Shown one piece after another: positions 39,521 to 47,841 of a stretch of DNA of 64,000 nt; positions within the stretch are counted from its first letter, which is position 1; the number at the start of each line of letters is the position of its first letter. Origin of the DNA: Azohydromonas lata NBRC 102462 (GTDB lineage: Bacteria > Pseudomonadota > Gammaproteobacteria > Burkholderiales > Burkholderiaceae_C); the NCBI RefSeq assembly GCF_001571085.1, contig NZ_BCTC01000028.1, positions 1-64,000 of the forward strand. The letters are read 5' to 3'. Position numbers and translations under genes: made by a program. The notes under the pieces are model-generated. The model had not been told where the DNA came from. It saw only the letters and a program-made list of their open reading frames with translations, and did not search any database.

Positions 39521-39766
39521 ATGACCCGCAGCGAAGCGCTCGCCCCGCCTTCCACCGCCCCCGCAGTACCATCGCGCCGCGCCCGGCGGCCCTGGCGGCG
39601 CATGGCGCAAGCCCTGGCCCAATGGCTGCGGCGCACGGGCCTGGCGCCCCGGCTGGACGAGGACGGCCGCTGGCTGGCCGGCGCCGCCAGCCTGGAAGAG
39701 CTGGAGCGCCGCCAGCGCCGGCTGGAGCGCCACGGCAGCCCGCTGCCCCCCATCCGGCTGCCCTGA
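39521..39766 (+). CDS. Small basic protein with DUF3563-like C-terminus
   Basis: An 81-residue, Arg-rich protein. The C-terminal part (RWLAGAASLEELERRQRRLE) resembles the short DUF3563-type proteins of Burkholderiales, in which a Leu/Glu/Arg-rich helix of this kind follows an Ala-rich segment. It ends 17 bp before the MocR-like regulator, so the two may be cotranscribed. No function can be given. Confidence 0.5.
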   Translation: MTRSEALAPPSTAPAVPSRRARRPWRRMAQALAQWLRRTGLAPRLDEDGRWLAGAASLEELERRQRRLERHGSPLPPIRLP

Positions 39767-39783
39767 AAAGGAAGCACGACCCC

Positions 39784-41223
39784 ATGTTCACCCTGGACCG
39801 CGACTCGCCGCTGCCGCTGGCGCAGCAGATAGAGCGCCAGCTCCTGGCGCTGCTGCGCCAGGGCCGGCTGGCCCCGGGCGCGCGGCTGCCCTCCATACGG
39901 CAGCTCGCGGCGCAGTTGGGCGTGAGCCCAAACACCGTGGTGGTGGCCTACGACCGGCTGGTGGCCGAAGGCTGGCTGGAGCCGCGCGGCACGGCCGGCT
40001 GTTTCGTGGCGCAGCCCGGCGCGCGGCCGGCCGACGAGGCCACGCTGATCGAAGCCGGCGTGGAGCAGGACGCGGTGTGGATGGCGCAGCAGGCCCACGA
40101 CCTGCCCGTGGGCCTGCTGCAGGCCAGCAGCGGCGCGCTGCCCGCGAACTGGCTGCAGGAGGCCGTGCCGCGCAGCGTGCTGCAGCGCGCCTTCGACGGC
40201 CTCCCCGGCGGCATGGCCGCGCGCTGCCCGGCGCAGGGTGCCGCGGCGCTGCGCGAGCGGCTCTCGACGCTGCTGCGCGGCCAGGGCATCGTGGCCGACG
40301 CCGCGCGCATCATGACCACGGCCGGCGCCACGCAGGCCATAGACCTGATCTGCCGCGCCTTCGTCAAGCCGGGCGATGCCGTCATCGTGGAGGACCCCGG
40401 CTACCACCTGCTGCAGGCCCGCCTGGCCGACAGCGGCGCGCGCATCGTGGGCGTGCCGCGCGTGGCCGAGGGCGTGGACCTGGAGCGGTTCGAGGCGGCG
40501 TTGCGCGCGCACCGGCCGCGGCTGGCCTTCATACAGACGCGGCTGCACAACCCCACGGGCTGGACCGCCTCGCCCGCCAACCTGTACCGGCTGCTGACGC
40601 TGGCCGAGCAGCACGGCCTGCTGATCGCCGAGGACGACGTGTACGGCCACCTCCTGCCCGGCCCCGGCACCACGCTGGCGCAGCTGGCGGGGCTGTCGCG
40701 CGTCATCTACTACTCCAGCTTCTGCAAGGTGCTGAGCCCCGCGCTGCGCGTGGGCTACCTGGCGGCCGAGCCCGCGGTGCTGCAGCCGCTGCTGCGGCAG
40801 AAGATCTTTGCCTGCCTGAGCGGGGCGACGCTCAACGAGGCGGTGATGGCCGAGCTGCTGGCCGGCGGCCGGGTGCGCAAGCACATGGAGCGGCTGCAAC
40901 AGCGCCTGGCCGGGGCGCGGCACGCGTCGCTGGCCGTGCTGCAGGACGTTGGCCTGGCCTTCGACCAGCCGGCGCAGGGCGGGCTCTTCCTGTGGGGCCG
41001 GCTGCCCGCGGGCGTGGCGCTGGAGCCGCTGGTGAAGGACGCCTGGCAGCAAGCCATCCTGCTGGCCGGCGGCCCGACCTTCAGCACCCTGGCCGAGCAC
41101 GCCAACTGCGTGCGCTTCAACGTGGTCCACGCGCAGAACGTGCGCTTGAGCCGCTATTTGCGGGAGCATTTCGACGCGGTGGAGGTGGGGCGCCGGGCGG
41201 TGGAGAGGGCGGCGCGGGGGTGA
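39784..41223 (+). CDS. MocR/PdxR-type GntR regulator with aminotransferase domain
   Basis: A 479-residue regulator. The N-terminal GntR winged HTH spans about residues 1-70 (PLAQQIERQLLALLRQGRLA, then LPSIRQLAAQLGVSPNTV). A class I aminotransferase-like domain follows, with RLHNPTG, AEDDVYGHL and the PLP-binding Lys in YSSFCKVLSPALRVGY. MocR proteins bind PLP and act as regulators rather than enzymes. The target is unknown and no divergent gene is adjacent. Downstream lies the cas3 promoter region. Confidence 0.9.
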   Translation: MFTLDRDSPLPLAQQIERQLLALLRQGRLAPGARLPSIRQLAAQLGVSPNTVVVAYDRLVAEGWLEPRGTAGCFVAQPGARPADEATLIEAGVEQDAVWMAQQAHDLPVGLLQASSGALPANWLQEAVPRSVLQRAFDGLPGGMAARCPAQGAAALRERLSTLLRGQGIVADAARIMTTAGATQAIDLICRAFVKPGDAVIVEDPGYHLLQARLADSGARIVGVPRVAEGVDLERFEAALRAHRPRLAFIQTRLHNPTGWTASPANLYRLLTLAEQHGLLIAEDDVYGHLLPGPGTTLAQLAGLSRVIYYSSFCKVLSPALRVGYLAAEPAVLQPLLRQKIFACLSGATLNEAVMAELLAGGRVRKHMERLQQRLAGARHASLAVLQDVGLAFDQPAQGGLFLWGRLPAGVALEPLVKDAWQQAILLAGGPTFSTLAEHANCVRFNVVHAQNVRLSRYLREHFDAVEVGRRAVERAARG

Positions 41224-41361
41224 GGGGGCGGGCGGATGACGCCATTGCATTTGCCCATGAAGCTTCGACGCCATGGCGGCGGCCTGCGCCGCCATTGGTG
41301 AACGTCAATAGCAGAAAAGTCCTGTAGGGCACGGACCACAAGGTTTCCAAGCGGATTGAGC

Positions 41362-41380
41362 TGGCTCATGCCATGAGCCA
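41362..41380. promoter_or_regulatory. Perfect 19-bp palindrome upstream of cas3
   Basis: TGGCTCATGCCATGAGCCA is an exact palindrome around a central C and ends 44 bp before the cas3 start. Its position in the 201-bp gap before the first cas gene suggests an operator for a dimeric regulator. No regulator is identified. Confidence 0.55.
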
Positions 41381-41424
41381 TTGAGGCGCGAAGAATTGCG
41401 CACACCAACACCGTGAGGGTCCAG

Positions 41425-44277
41425 ATGGACGAAGCCGTGCAGCAACCTCCCCAGCGCCTGTCCAGCCTGACGGCGTGGCCAGTGTTTCCCGCTGGGACGC
41501 CAGCCTACTTCCGGTACTGGGGCAAAGCGCGCAAGGAAGAGGAAAGCGGCCCGCCTTGCCATCTGCTGCCCTATCACTGCCTGGATGTCGCCGCAGTGGC
41601 CGTCGAGTACCTGCGCCGACACCAAACGCTGCGCGAGCATTTCAAAGCGCTGCTGAAAATTGAGTCCGACGAACACCTCTACGGCTGGATCGCCTTCTGG
41701 ATGGCGCTGCACGACTTGGGCAAGTTTTCGGAGGCGTTCCAGCGCCAGCGTGAAGATTTATTGAGCCGATTCAAAGAACGGGCCCCACAGAGAGACAAGG
41801 CATACACCGTTCGCCACGACAGCCTCGGCATGCTGTTTTGGAACAAACGGCTGCTTGCTGAGCTGACTCGCAATGGTTGCTTCGATGACGATTTCGATAG
41901 GGAAGATGGTTTGAATGCATGGGCCCGCGCCGTCACGGGCCATCACGGACAGCCTCCACAGGAGATTGATAAGGCGTGGACATTCTTCTTTGACGAGCAA
42001 GACGCAGCAGCCATCCTCGACTTTGCTGGCGAAATGCGCCGGTTGTTCCTGCGCGATGGCGTCTCGGGCATTCCGACACTGCAAGGCGGCAACGCCTTCC
42101 GCCTGGCGAGCATGGAGCTTTCATGGTGGGTGGCCGGGCTGGCGGTCATGGCCGACTGGATAGGCTCCAACGCCGAGGTATTCACTTACTGCGCCGAGCC
42201 TGCGCCCTCGCTCGATGCCTATTGGGAACGTGCACGGCGGCTCGCCGTGCTGGCGCTGGATGACAGCGGCGTGCTGCCCGTCGAAAGCCATGGCGAACTG
42301 AGTTTCGACAAGCTGTTCCCCTCCATCGCCACGCCCTCGCCGCTCCAGGACTGGGCCGCGAAGATGCCGCTTTCAGACGGCCCGCAGATTCACATCCTGG
42401 AAGACGTGACGGGCGCCGGCAAGACCGAGGCGGCCGTGATGCTGGTGCATCGCCTCATGGCCGCAGGTGCCGCGGACGGCTTCTTCATCGGCCTGCCCAC
42501 CATGGCCACGGCCAACGCCATGTATGGCCGCATCGCGCACGTGTACGCAACGCTGTTCGACGGCATCGCCAGCCTCACCTTGCCGCACGGCAAGAGCAGC
42601 CTGGTGGAGGAGTTCGCGGCGTCGGTGGTCCGCCCCGGCCAAGAAGAACGGGATGACAGGCAGAAGGACGACACCGCCACAGCCCGCTGTACCGCCTGGC
42701 TGGCCGACCACCGCAAGCGCGCCCTGCTGGCGCCGGCCGGCGTCGGCACCATAGACCAGGCGCTTTTGGGCGCGCTGCAAAGCCGCCACCAGTCGCTGCG
42801 GCTGCTGGGTTTGTTCCGAAAGGTGCTGGTGGTGGATGAAGTGCATGCGTGCGATGCCTACATGCAAGGCGTCCTGGAGATGCTGCTGCGGCTGCATGCG
42901 CAGGCTGAGGGCAGCGCGGTGCTGCTCTCCGCCACGCTGCCTCAAGCCATGAAGCAATCGCTGCTCAAAGCCTTTGCTCAAGGCTGCGGGCTCCAGCAGG
43001 CACCACCGGTGGAGAAGGACGATTTTCCGCTGGTAACGAGCTGGAATCCGTCGCAACCGGAGCGACTTGACGAAGAGCCAATAACGACCCGGCCAGACGT
43101 CAGCCGCACCGTGGAGTTTCGATTTCTCAGCTCGCAGGACGCCGTCATTGAGAAGATCGAACAGGCCTTGGCTGCCGGACGTTGCGTCGCGTGGATACGA
43201 AACACCGTCGCTGATGCGATGGAGGCGCACCAACTGTTCGCATCGAAGCTGCCGCCGGAAAAGCTTCTTCTCTTCCACGCCCGCTTCGCGCTGGGCGACC
43301 GGCTGGCGATGGAAACCCAAGTGCTCAAGTGCTTCGGGCCTCGCAGCACTCCTGACGACCGCCGTGGCCGGCTGCTGATCTGCACTCAAGTAGCGGAGCA
43401 GAGCTTGGACATCGATATGGACGTGCTGGTCACCGACCTTGCGCCCATGGACCGAGTGCTGCAGCGAACCGGACGGCTGCGCCGCCATGTGCGCGATGCC
43501 AACGGTCAGCGCCTGACCGAGCCCGAAGCAAAGGATGGGCGTGGCACGCCTTGCGTCCTGGTCTACGGCCCGCAGTGGACGGACCGGCCCGCCTCCACCT
43601 GGGTCAAGCAAGCCTTTCCGAAAGCATGGCGCGTGTATCCGCACCACGGCGAGCTGTGGCTGACTGCACGGCTGCTGCAAGACGTAGCCGTGTCCTTTCC
43701 TACACAAGCACGTGGCCTCGTGGAAGGCGTATTCGGCAGCGACCAAGACGTTCCGGAAGGCCTGCGAGGCAACGCCAACGCAGCCGAAGGCCAGCGCTAT
43801 GGCGACATCAGCCTGGCCCGGGAGAACTGCGTGAAGCCGGGTGGCGGCTACGCCCGCTCGGTCACCGACTGGCTGGAAGACGCCAAGACCCCTTCACGCC
43901 TGGGCGAAGACACCAAGGAAGTCCTGCTGGCCTGTTGGGAGGGCGACGAACTGCGCCCCTGGTTCCCACATGAGAAGCGCCGCCATGCCTGGGCTTACAG
44001 CAGCGTGCGAATGGCGGCGCGACAGATTGCGGAAGTACCTGACCCGGTTTCTCCAAAGCGGCTCGCGGCTTTGAACGCCGCCAAGGAAAGCCTGCCCGGC
44101 AAGGGGCGCTGGGTGGTGGTGCTGCCGCTTGAACTGGTCAACGGCCGATGGGTTGGACAGGCGCTGGGAGCGCCACCCAACGAAAAACAGCCTGGCCGGC
44201 TGCGGACCTGGCGCTACGACGAACAGATGGGATTGCTGGCGGAGGAAACGCCGGACGGTTCCCCGTCCGGCGCGTAG
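41425..44277 (+). CDS. cas3: CRISPR-associated helicase/nuclease Cas3 (type I-E)
   Basis: A 950-residue Cas3 with an N-terminal HD nuclease and an SF2 helicase. HD features are His51 (LLPYHCLD), His96-Asp97 (WMALHDLGKF) and VTGHHGQ. Helicase motifs include Walker A GAGKT at 330-334, the DEVH box at 471-474, LLSATLPQ and QRTGRLRRH. Cas3 degrades DNA marked by Cascade. I prefer the ATG at 41425, behind GAGGG, over the in-frame GTG at 41413. The stop codon lies inside a degenerate CRISPR-like repeat at 44271-44298. Confidence 0.95.
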   Translation: MDEAVQQPPQRLSSLTAWPVFPAGTPAYFRYWGKARKEEESGPPCHLLPYHCLDVAAVAVEYLRRHQTLREHFKALLKIESDEHLYGWIAFWMALHDLGKFSEAFQRQREDLLSRFKERAPQRDKAYTVRHDSLGMLFWNKRLLAELTRNGCFDDDFDREDGLNAWARAVTGHHGQPPQEIDKAWTFFFDEQDAAAILDFAGEMRRLFLRDGVSGIPTLQGGNAFRLASMELSWWVAGLAVMADWIGSNAEVFTYCAEPAPSLDAYWERARRLAVLALDDSGVLPVESHGELSFDKLFPSIATPSPLQDWAAKMPLSDGPQIHILEDVTGAGKTEAAVMLVHRLMAAGAADGFFIGLPTMATANAMYGRIAHVYATLFDGIASLTLPHGKSSLVEEFAASVVRPGQEERDDRQKDDTATARCTAWLADHRKRALLAPAGVGTIDQALLGALQSRHQSLRLLGLFRKVLVVDEVHACDAYMQGVLEMLLRLHAQAEGSAVLLSATLPQAMKQSLLKAFAQGCGLQQAPPVEKDDFPLVTSWNPSQPERLDEEPITTRPDVSRTVEFRFLSSQDAVIEKIEQALAAGRCVAWIRNTVADAMEAHQLFASKLPPEKLLLFHARFALGDRLAMETQVLKCFGPRSTPDDRRGRLLICTQVAEQSLDIDMDVLVTDLAPMDRVLQRTGRLRRHVRDANGQRLTEPEAKDGRGTPCVLVYGPQWTDRPASTWVKQAFPKAWRVYPHHGELWLTARLLQDVAVSFPTQARGLVEGVFGSDQDVPEGLRGNANAAEGQRYGDISLARENCVKPGGGYARSVTDWLEDAKTPSRLGEDTKEVLLACWEGDELRPWFPHEKRRHAWAYSSVRMAARQIAEVPDPVSPKRLAALNAAKESLPGKGRWVVVLPLELVNGRWVGQALGAPPNEKQPGRLRTWRYDEQMGLLAEETPDGSPSGA

Positions 44278-44357
44278 CCCCACAGGGGTGGGGAACACCA
44301 TCGCTGTCGCCTCGGAACCGGCCGCGCATGGTTCATCCCTGCCGATGCAGGAACAGA
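44271..44357 (-). ncRNA. Mini-CRISPR / candidate cas-regulating crRNA-like RNA (CreR type)
   Basis: Read on the minus strand, a degenerate I-E repeat (44357-44330) has stem CCTGC-ATCG-GCAGG and ends in ATGAACC, against CCCGC-GCGA-GCGGG and ATAAACC in the main array. The stem change is compensatory. A 30-nt pseudo-spacer follows (44328-44299), then a second repeat (44298-44271) with stem CCCCAC/GTGGGG that begins GTGTTCCCC. Cas6e processing would give an 8-nt handle ATGAACCA, the spacer and a 21-nt 3' hairpin, about 59 nt. The spacer seed TGCGCGGCCGG matches a site in the same gap. Such mini-arrays between cas genes are known as CreR or CreA RNAs. This one is inferred from sequence only, and its promoter is not located. 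Confidence 0.75.
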
Positions 44358-44413
44358 AGCCGCCATCTTGCACGCGTTGCAGGGATCGGCTGTCCGGTTT
44401 ATTGCCGCCGACT

Positions 44414-44446
44414 TCTATTTCTTCTTTCATAGCCGGCTGCGCACTT
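44414..44446 (-). promoter_or_regulatory. Candidate Cascade target of the crRNA-like RNA in the cas8e promoter region
   Basis: On the minus strand the sequence AAG (44446-44444) is followed by TGCGCAGCCGG (44443-44433). AAG is the canonical type I-E PAM. The next 11 nt match the pseudo-spacer start TGCGCGGCCGG at every position except 6, which is the position skipped in I-E seed pairing. Matching beyond position 11 is at chance level, so binding without cleavage would be expected. The site lies 126-158 bp upstream of the cas8e start. A possible plus-strand promoter (TTGCAG at 44377, TATTGC at 44400) lies just before it, but is weak. Confidence 0.7.
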
Positions 44447-44514
44447 CCGTTTTTGATTCAGATGGTCTACGATGCGCTCGCCTCCACAGACCTCGGAGGG
44501 AGGCACCCAGCGAC

Positions 44515-44548
44515 GCCGGCCGAAACCGGCGCAAGGCGGCTTGCCGCC
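44515..44548 (+). other. Two consecutive hairpins in the cas8e 5' leader
   Basis: GCCGG (44515-44519) pairs with CCGGC (44526-44530), and GGCGGC (44535-44540) pairs with GCCGCC (44543-44548). They stand just before the ribosome site GGGAGG at about 44563 and could shape translation or mRNA stability. Confidence 0.45.
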
Positions 44549-44571
44549 TGACGCACCCCACAGGGAGGACC

Positions 44572-46212
44572 ATGGATTCACTCTCATTGCTTGAGGAGGC
44601 CTGGCTGCCCGTGCGCCGTCACGACGGCACGCGCGACTGGATCAGCCCCTTGCAGCTCTCGGACCCCGGTATCGCCGCCTTCGATGCTCCGCGGGCCGAC
44701 TTCAATGGTGCGCTGGCGCAGTTCGCCATCGGGTTGCTGCAGGTCAGTACAGACGTGGACAGGCCGGCGCGCTGGCAGCAACTCTTCAACTCGCCGCCGG
44801 ACACAGCAACGCTGCGGCAGTGGTTCGAGCCTCATGCCACGGCCTTTCGGCTGGACGGCGAAGGCGCCCGCTTCCTACAGGACTTCACCTTGCGCGCCGC
44901 GGATGGCGAAGCCCTGGGCATAGGCAACCTGCTCATAGAGACGCCGGGCGAGAACACGGTCAAGAACAACGCCGACCACTTCATCAAGCGCGGCCATGTG
45001 CGTGCGCTGTGCCCGCACTGCGCGGCGCAGGCGCTGCTGACGCTGCAGCTCAACGCGCCCGCCGGCGGCGTGGGCCACCGCACCGGGCTGCGCGGTGGCG
45101 GGCCGCTGACCACGCTGCTGGTCACGCAGTCCACCTCTGCCCACCCCCGCTCGCTCTGGCACAACCTCTGGCTCAACGTGCGCGACCGGCCGGCGTTCCT
45201 CGCCACCAACTGCGATGAGGCACGGACCGATGCGCGCTTCAGCTTTCCTTGGCTGGCCGACGTGGCGGCGCTGCAAAAGGCCGATGGCGCCACGGCGCCC
45301 GCGCAGGTCCACCCCGCGCACGTCTACTGGAGCATGCCGCGCCGCATACGCCTGGACTTCGACAACGTGATCGCAGGCGAATGCGACCTGTGCGGCCGGC
45401 ACAGCGAACGCCTTGTCCAGCACTACGTCACGCGCAATTACGGCCTCAACTACAAAGGCGCCTGGAACCATCCGCTGTCGCCCTACTACGAGAGCAAGGA
45501 AGGCTGGCTGCCGCTGCACCCGCAGCCCGGCGGCATCGGCTACCGGCACTGGCTGGGCTGGGTGCTGGGCTACAGCACGGACAAGAAGCACCTGCGCCCC
45601 GCGACCATGGTCGAGTACGCACTGGCGCGGCTCACGCGAAAGCTGCCCGACCGGCTGCGCCTGTGGGCCTTCGGCTTCGACATGGACAACGCCAAGGCAC
45701 GCTGCTGGTACGAAGCCACGCTGCCGCTGTACGGGCTGCCTGAACAGGACGAGGGCACCTACAAAGAGCTTGAAGGCGAAATCGGCTATTGGCTTGCCGG
45801 CGCGGAGCTGGCGGCCTCGTACATGCGCAACGCCGTCAAAGACGCATGGTTCAGCGCAGATGCGCGCGGCGACTTCAGCCACTTGGACGCCAGCTTCTGG
45901 AGCCGCACGGAACCAGCGTTTTATTCGCAACTCCGGCAACGGCTCGATGTGGCCCGCGCCAATGCCGAAGGTGGCCGGGTGGACCGCGCACAGCACTGGC
46001 ACGGCGTGATCCAGGGCGCCGCGCTGTCGCTGTTCGACACCGTCATCGTGGGCGCAGGACCGGTGGAAAGGCAGAAGCCTGAACGCATCGCTCAGGCCAG
46101 ACGTCAGCTATGCATGAACCTGGCTGGCCCCAAGCTCAAGGCCGCGCTGGGCCTTCCAACTGACCCCAAACCCGCCCGCAAGAGCGCCAAGAAAACGGCC
46201 GAGAAGGCCTGA
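44572..46212 (+). CDS. cas8e: Cascade large subunit Cas8e (Cse1/CasA)
   Basis: A 546-residue Cse1/CasA. It starts SLLEEAWLPVRRHDG, the characteristic opening of the family, and has the middle segment GLRGGGPLTTLLV expected near the L1 PAM-sensing loop. It also carries two CxxC pairs (CPHC, CDLC) that may bind zinc. Cas8e recognises the PAM and recruits Cas3. The start at 44572 has a strong GGGAGG site. It is separated from cas3 by 294 bp, so it has its own promoter region. Confidence 0.93.
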   Translation: MDSLSLLEEAWLPVRRHDGTRDWISPLQLSDPGIAAFDAPRADFNGALAQFAIGLLQVSTDVDRPARWQQLFNSPPDTATLRQWFEPHATAFRLDGEGARFLQDFTLRAADGEALGIGNLLIETPGENTVKNNADHFIKRGHVRALCPHCAAQALLTLQLNAPAGGVGHRTGLRGGGPLTTLLVTQSTSAHPRSLWHNLWLNVRDRPAFLATNCDEARTDARFSFPWLADVAALQKADGATAPAQVHPAHVYWSMPRRIRLDFDNVIAGECDLCGRHSERLVQHYVTRNYGLNYKGAWNHPLSPYYESKEGWLPLHPQPGGIGYRHWLGWVLGYSTDKKHLRPATMVEYALARLTRKLPDRLRLWAFGFDMDNAKARCWYEATLPLYGLPEQDEGTYKELEGEIGYWLAGAELAASYMRNAVKDAWFSADARGDFSHLDASFWSRTEPAFYSQLRQRLDVARANAEGGRVDRAQHWHGVIQGAALSLFDTVIVGAGPVERQKPERIAQARRQLCMNLAGPKLKAALGLPTDPKPARKSAKKTAEKA

Positions 46213-46221
46213 GGAGGACGC

Positions 46222-46719
46222 ATGGCTATCCAGTTCAAGAAGGACGAAGGTGCGGGCAAGACGATTTACGAGTGGTGGCAGGGTCTGGACAAGCACCGCG
46301 AAGATCGGGCCACCCTGCGGCGTGCCGCCACCGTCACGGACGTGGCCATGCTGCCGGCTTACCAGCGCCTGCTTTCCCGCGTGGACGGCTCGCGAGACTG
46401 GAGCTACTACCGGCGCGACTGCTTTGCCGCCGCTGTGGCGCTGCTGGCCCACCTCAAGGTGGAGAGCGGCCAAAGCCTGCCTGAGTCCATGAGCGAGAAG
46501 CCCTCGGACTCGGACCGCAACCCGGTGAGCGATCTGCGCTTTCGCCGCCTGCTCGAATCGCCCGACATCGACGCGCTCTTCACCGGTCTGCGCCGTGTGC
46601 TGCCGCTGATCGATCACAAGACCGACCCGCTGCAACTGGTCATAGACGTTTTCCATTGGGGCGACAACGTCAAGAAGCGCTGGGCCTACGCCTACCGCTG
46701 GACCCCGTCCAAAAATTGA
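46222..46719 (+). CDS. cse2: Cascade small subunit Cse2 (CasB, Cas11)
   Basis: A 165-residue, mostly helical Cse2. Family features include WWQGLDKHREDRATLRRA near the N-terminus and the C-terminal DVFHWGDNVKKRWAYAY. Two copies would line the belly of Cascade and hold the displaced DNA strand. It begins 9 bp after cas8e with a GAGGA site. Confidence 0.92.
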   Translation: MAIQFKKDEGAGKTIYEWWQGLDKHREDRATLRRAATVTDVAMLPAYQRLLSRVDGSRDWSYYRRDCFAAAVALLAHLKVESGQSLPESMSEKPSDSDRNPVSDLRFRRLLESPDIDALFTGLRRVLPLIDHKTDPLQLVIDVFHWGDNVKKRWAYAYRWTPSKN

Positions 46720-46767
46720 GCCCACCTGCTCCTGACACACCAACACCATTCCTTGGAGGAAAGCGCC

Positions 46768-47835
46768 ATGTCCCGTTTCATCCAGCTCCACGTGCTCACC
46801 AGCTACCCGCCCGCCAACCTCAACCGCGATGACACCGGCCGGCCCAAGTCCGCGCTGGTGGGGGGCGCGGTGCGGTTGCGCGTTTCGTCGCAAAGCCTCA
46901 AGCGGGCCTGGCGCACCTCCGAGCTGTTCGAAGGCGCGCTGGCCGGCCACCTGGGCACCCGCACCAAGGCCATGGGCAAGGAAGTCTTCAAGGCGCTCAA
47001 GGCCGGAGGCATCAGCGACAAGCTGGCGCGCGAGTGGGCCAAGCAGATCGCGCAGCAGTTCGGCAAGCCCAAGTCGGAGAAGAAGACCGAGAACGACGAA
47101 GACCTGGAGATCGAACAGCTCGCGCACTTCAGCCCGGAGGAGCGCGAGGCGATAGACGCGCTGGTGAAACGCCTTGTCGAACAGCGCGACGCGCCGCCGA
47201 CCAGCGACGAGCTTCACCTGCTGGTCAAGCCCCGCCGCGCCGTGGACATCGCCATGTTCGGCCGCATGCTGGCCGACGCCGCGGAGTTCAACGTCGAGGC
47301 CGCCGTGCAGGTGTCGCACGCCATCACCGTGCACAAGGCGCCGGTGGAAGACGACTACTTCAGCGCCGTGGACGACCTCAACACCCGCGAACAGACCGGC
47401 GCGGGCCACATCGGCGAGCGGGGCTACGGCGCGGGCCTGTTCTACCTGTACCTGTGCATAGACCGCGAACTGCTCAAGGAGAACCTGGGCGGCGACGACG
47501 CGCTCACCCAGCGCGCGCTGGCCGCGCTGGTGGAAGCCGTGGCCAAGGTCGCGCCCACCGGCATGCAGAACAGCTTTGCCTCTCGCGCCTACGCCAGCTA
47601 CGTGCTGGCCGAGAAGGGCCGCCAGCAGCCACGCTCGCTGGTGCAGGCCTTCTACAAGCCCGTGACCGCCTACGGCGAAGAGCGCGACATGCTGACCCAG
47701 GCCGTCAATGCGCTGGAGAAGCGCCGCGAGAACTTCGACAAGGTCTATGGCGCCTGCGCGGATGCACGCTGCGCGCTGGACGTGGAGCAAGGCACGGGCT
47801 CGATGCAGGAGCTGGTTGCCTTCGTCAGCGAGTAA
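46768..47835 (+). CDS. cas7e: Cascade backbone subunit Cas7e (Cse4/CasC)
   Basis: A 355-residue Cas7 protein that forms the six-copy crRNA-binding backbone. Typical segments are FIQLHVLTSYPPANLNRDD, RVSSQSLKRAWRTS and RAVDIAMFGRMLAD, with HAITVHKAPVEDDYFSAVDD in the middle. The ATG at 46768 follows a GGAGGA site. An upstream in-frame TTG at 46753 is less likely. Confidence 0.95.
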   Translation: MSRFIQLHVLTSYPPANLNRDDTGRPKSALVGGAVRLRVSSQSLKRAWRTSELFEGALAGHLGTRTKAMGKEVFKALKAGGISDKLAREWAKQIAQQFGKPKSEKKTENDEDLEIEQLAHFSPEEREAIDALVKRLVEQRDAPPTSDELHLLVKPRRAVDIAMFGRMLADAAEFNVEAAVQVSHAITVHKAPVEDDYFSAVDDLNTREQTGAGHIGERGYGAGLFYLYLCIDRELLKENLGGDDALTQRALAALVEAVAKVAPTGMQNSFASRAYASYVLAEKGRQQPRSLVQAFYKPVTAYGEERDMLTQAVNALEKRRENFDKVYGACADARCALDVEQGTGSMQELVAFVSE

Positions 47836-47841
47836 GCGGCG

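Noticed and set aside
41393-41406. Possible target of the crRNA-like RNA upstream of cas3 (TGCGCAATT on the minus strand)
   Set aside because: Only a five-base seed match, with preceding GTG rather than a standard PAM.
44396-44423. Possible third degenerate repeat starting GGTTTATTGCC downstream of the mini-array
   Set aside because: Only the first seven or eight bases fit, the hairpin is missing, and the spacing is 66 bp instead of about 60.
44471-44482. Alternative target of the crRNA-like RNA, TGCGCTCG on the plus strand
   Set aside because: The match stops after five bases and there is no I-E PAM in front.
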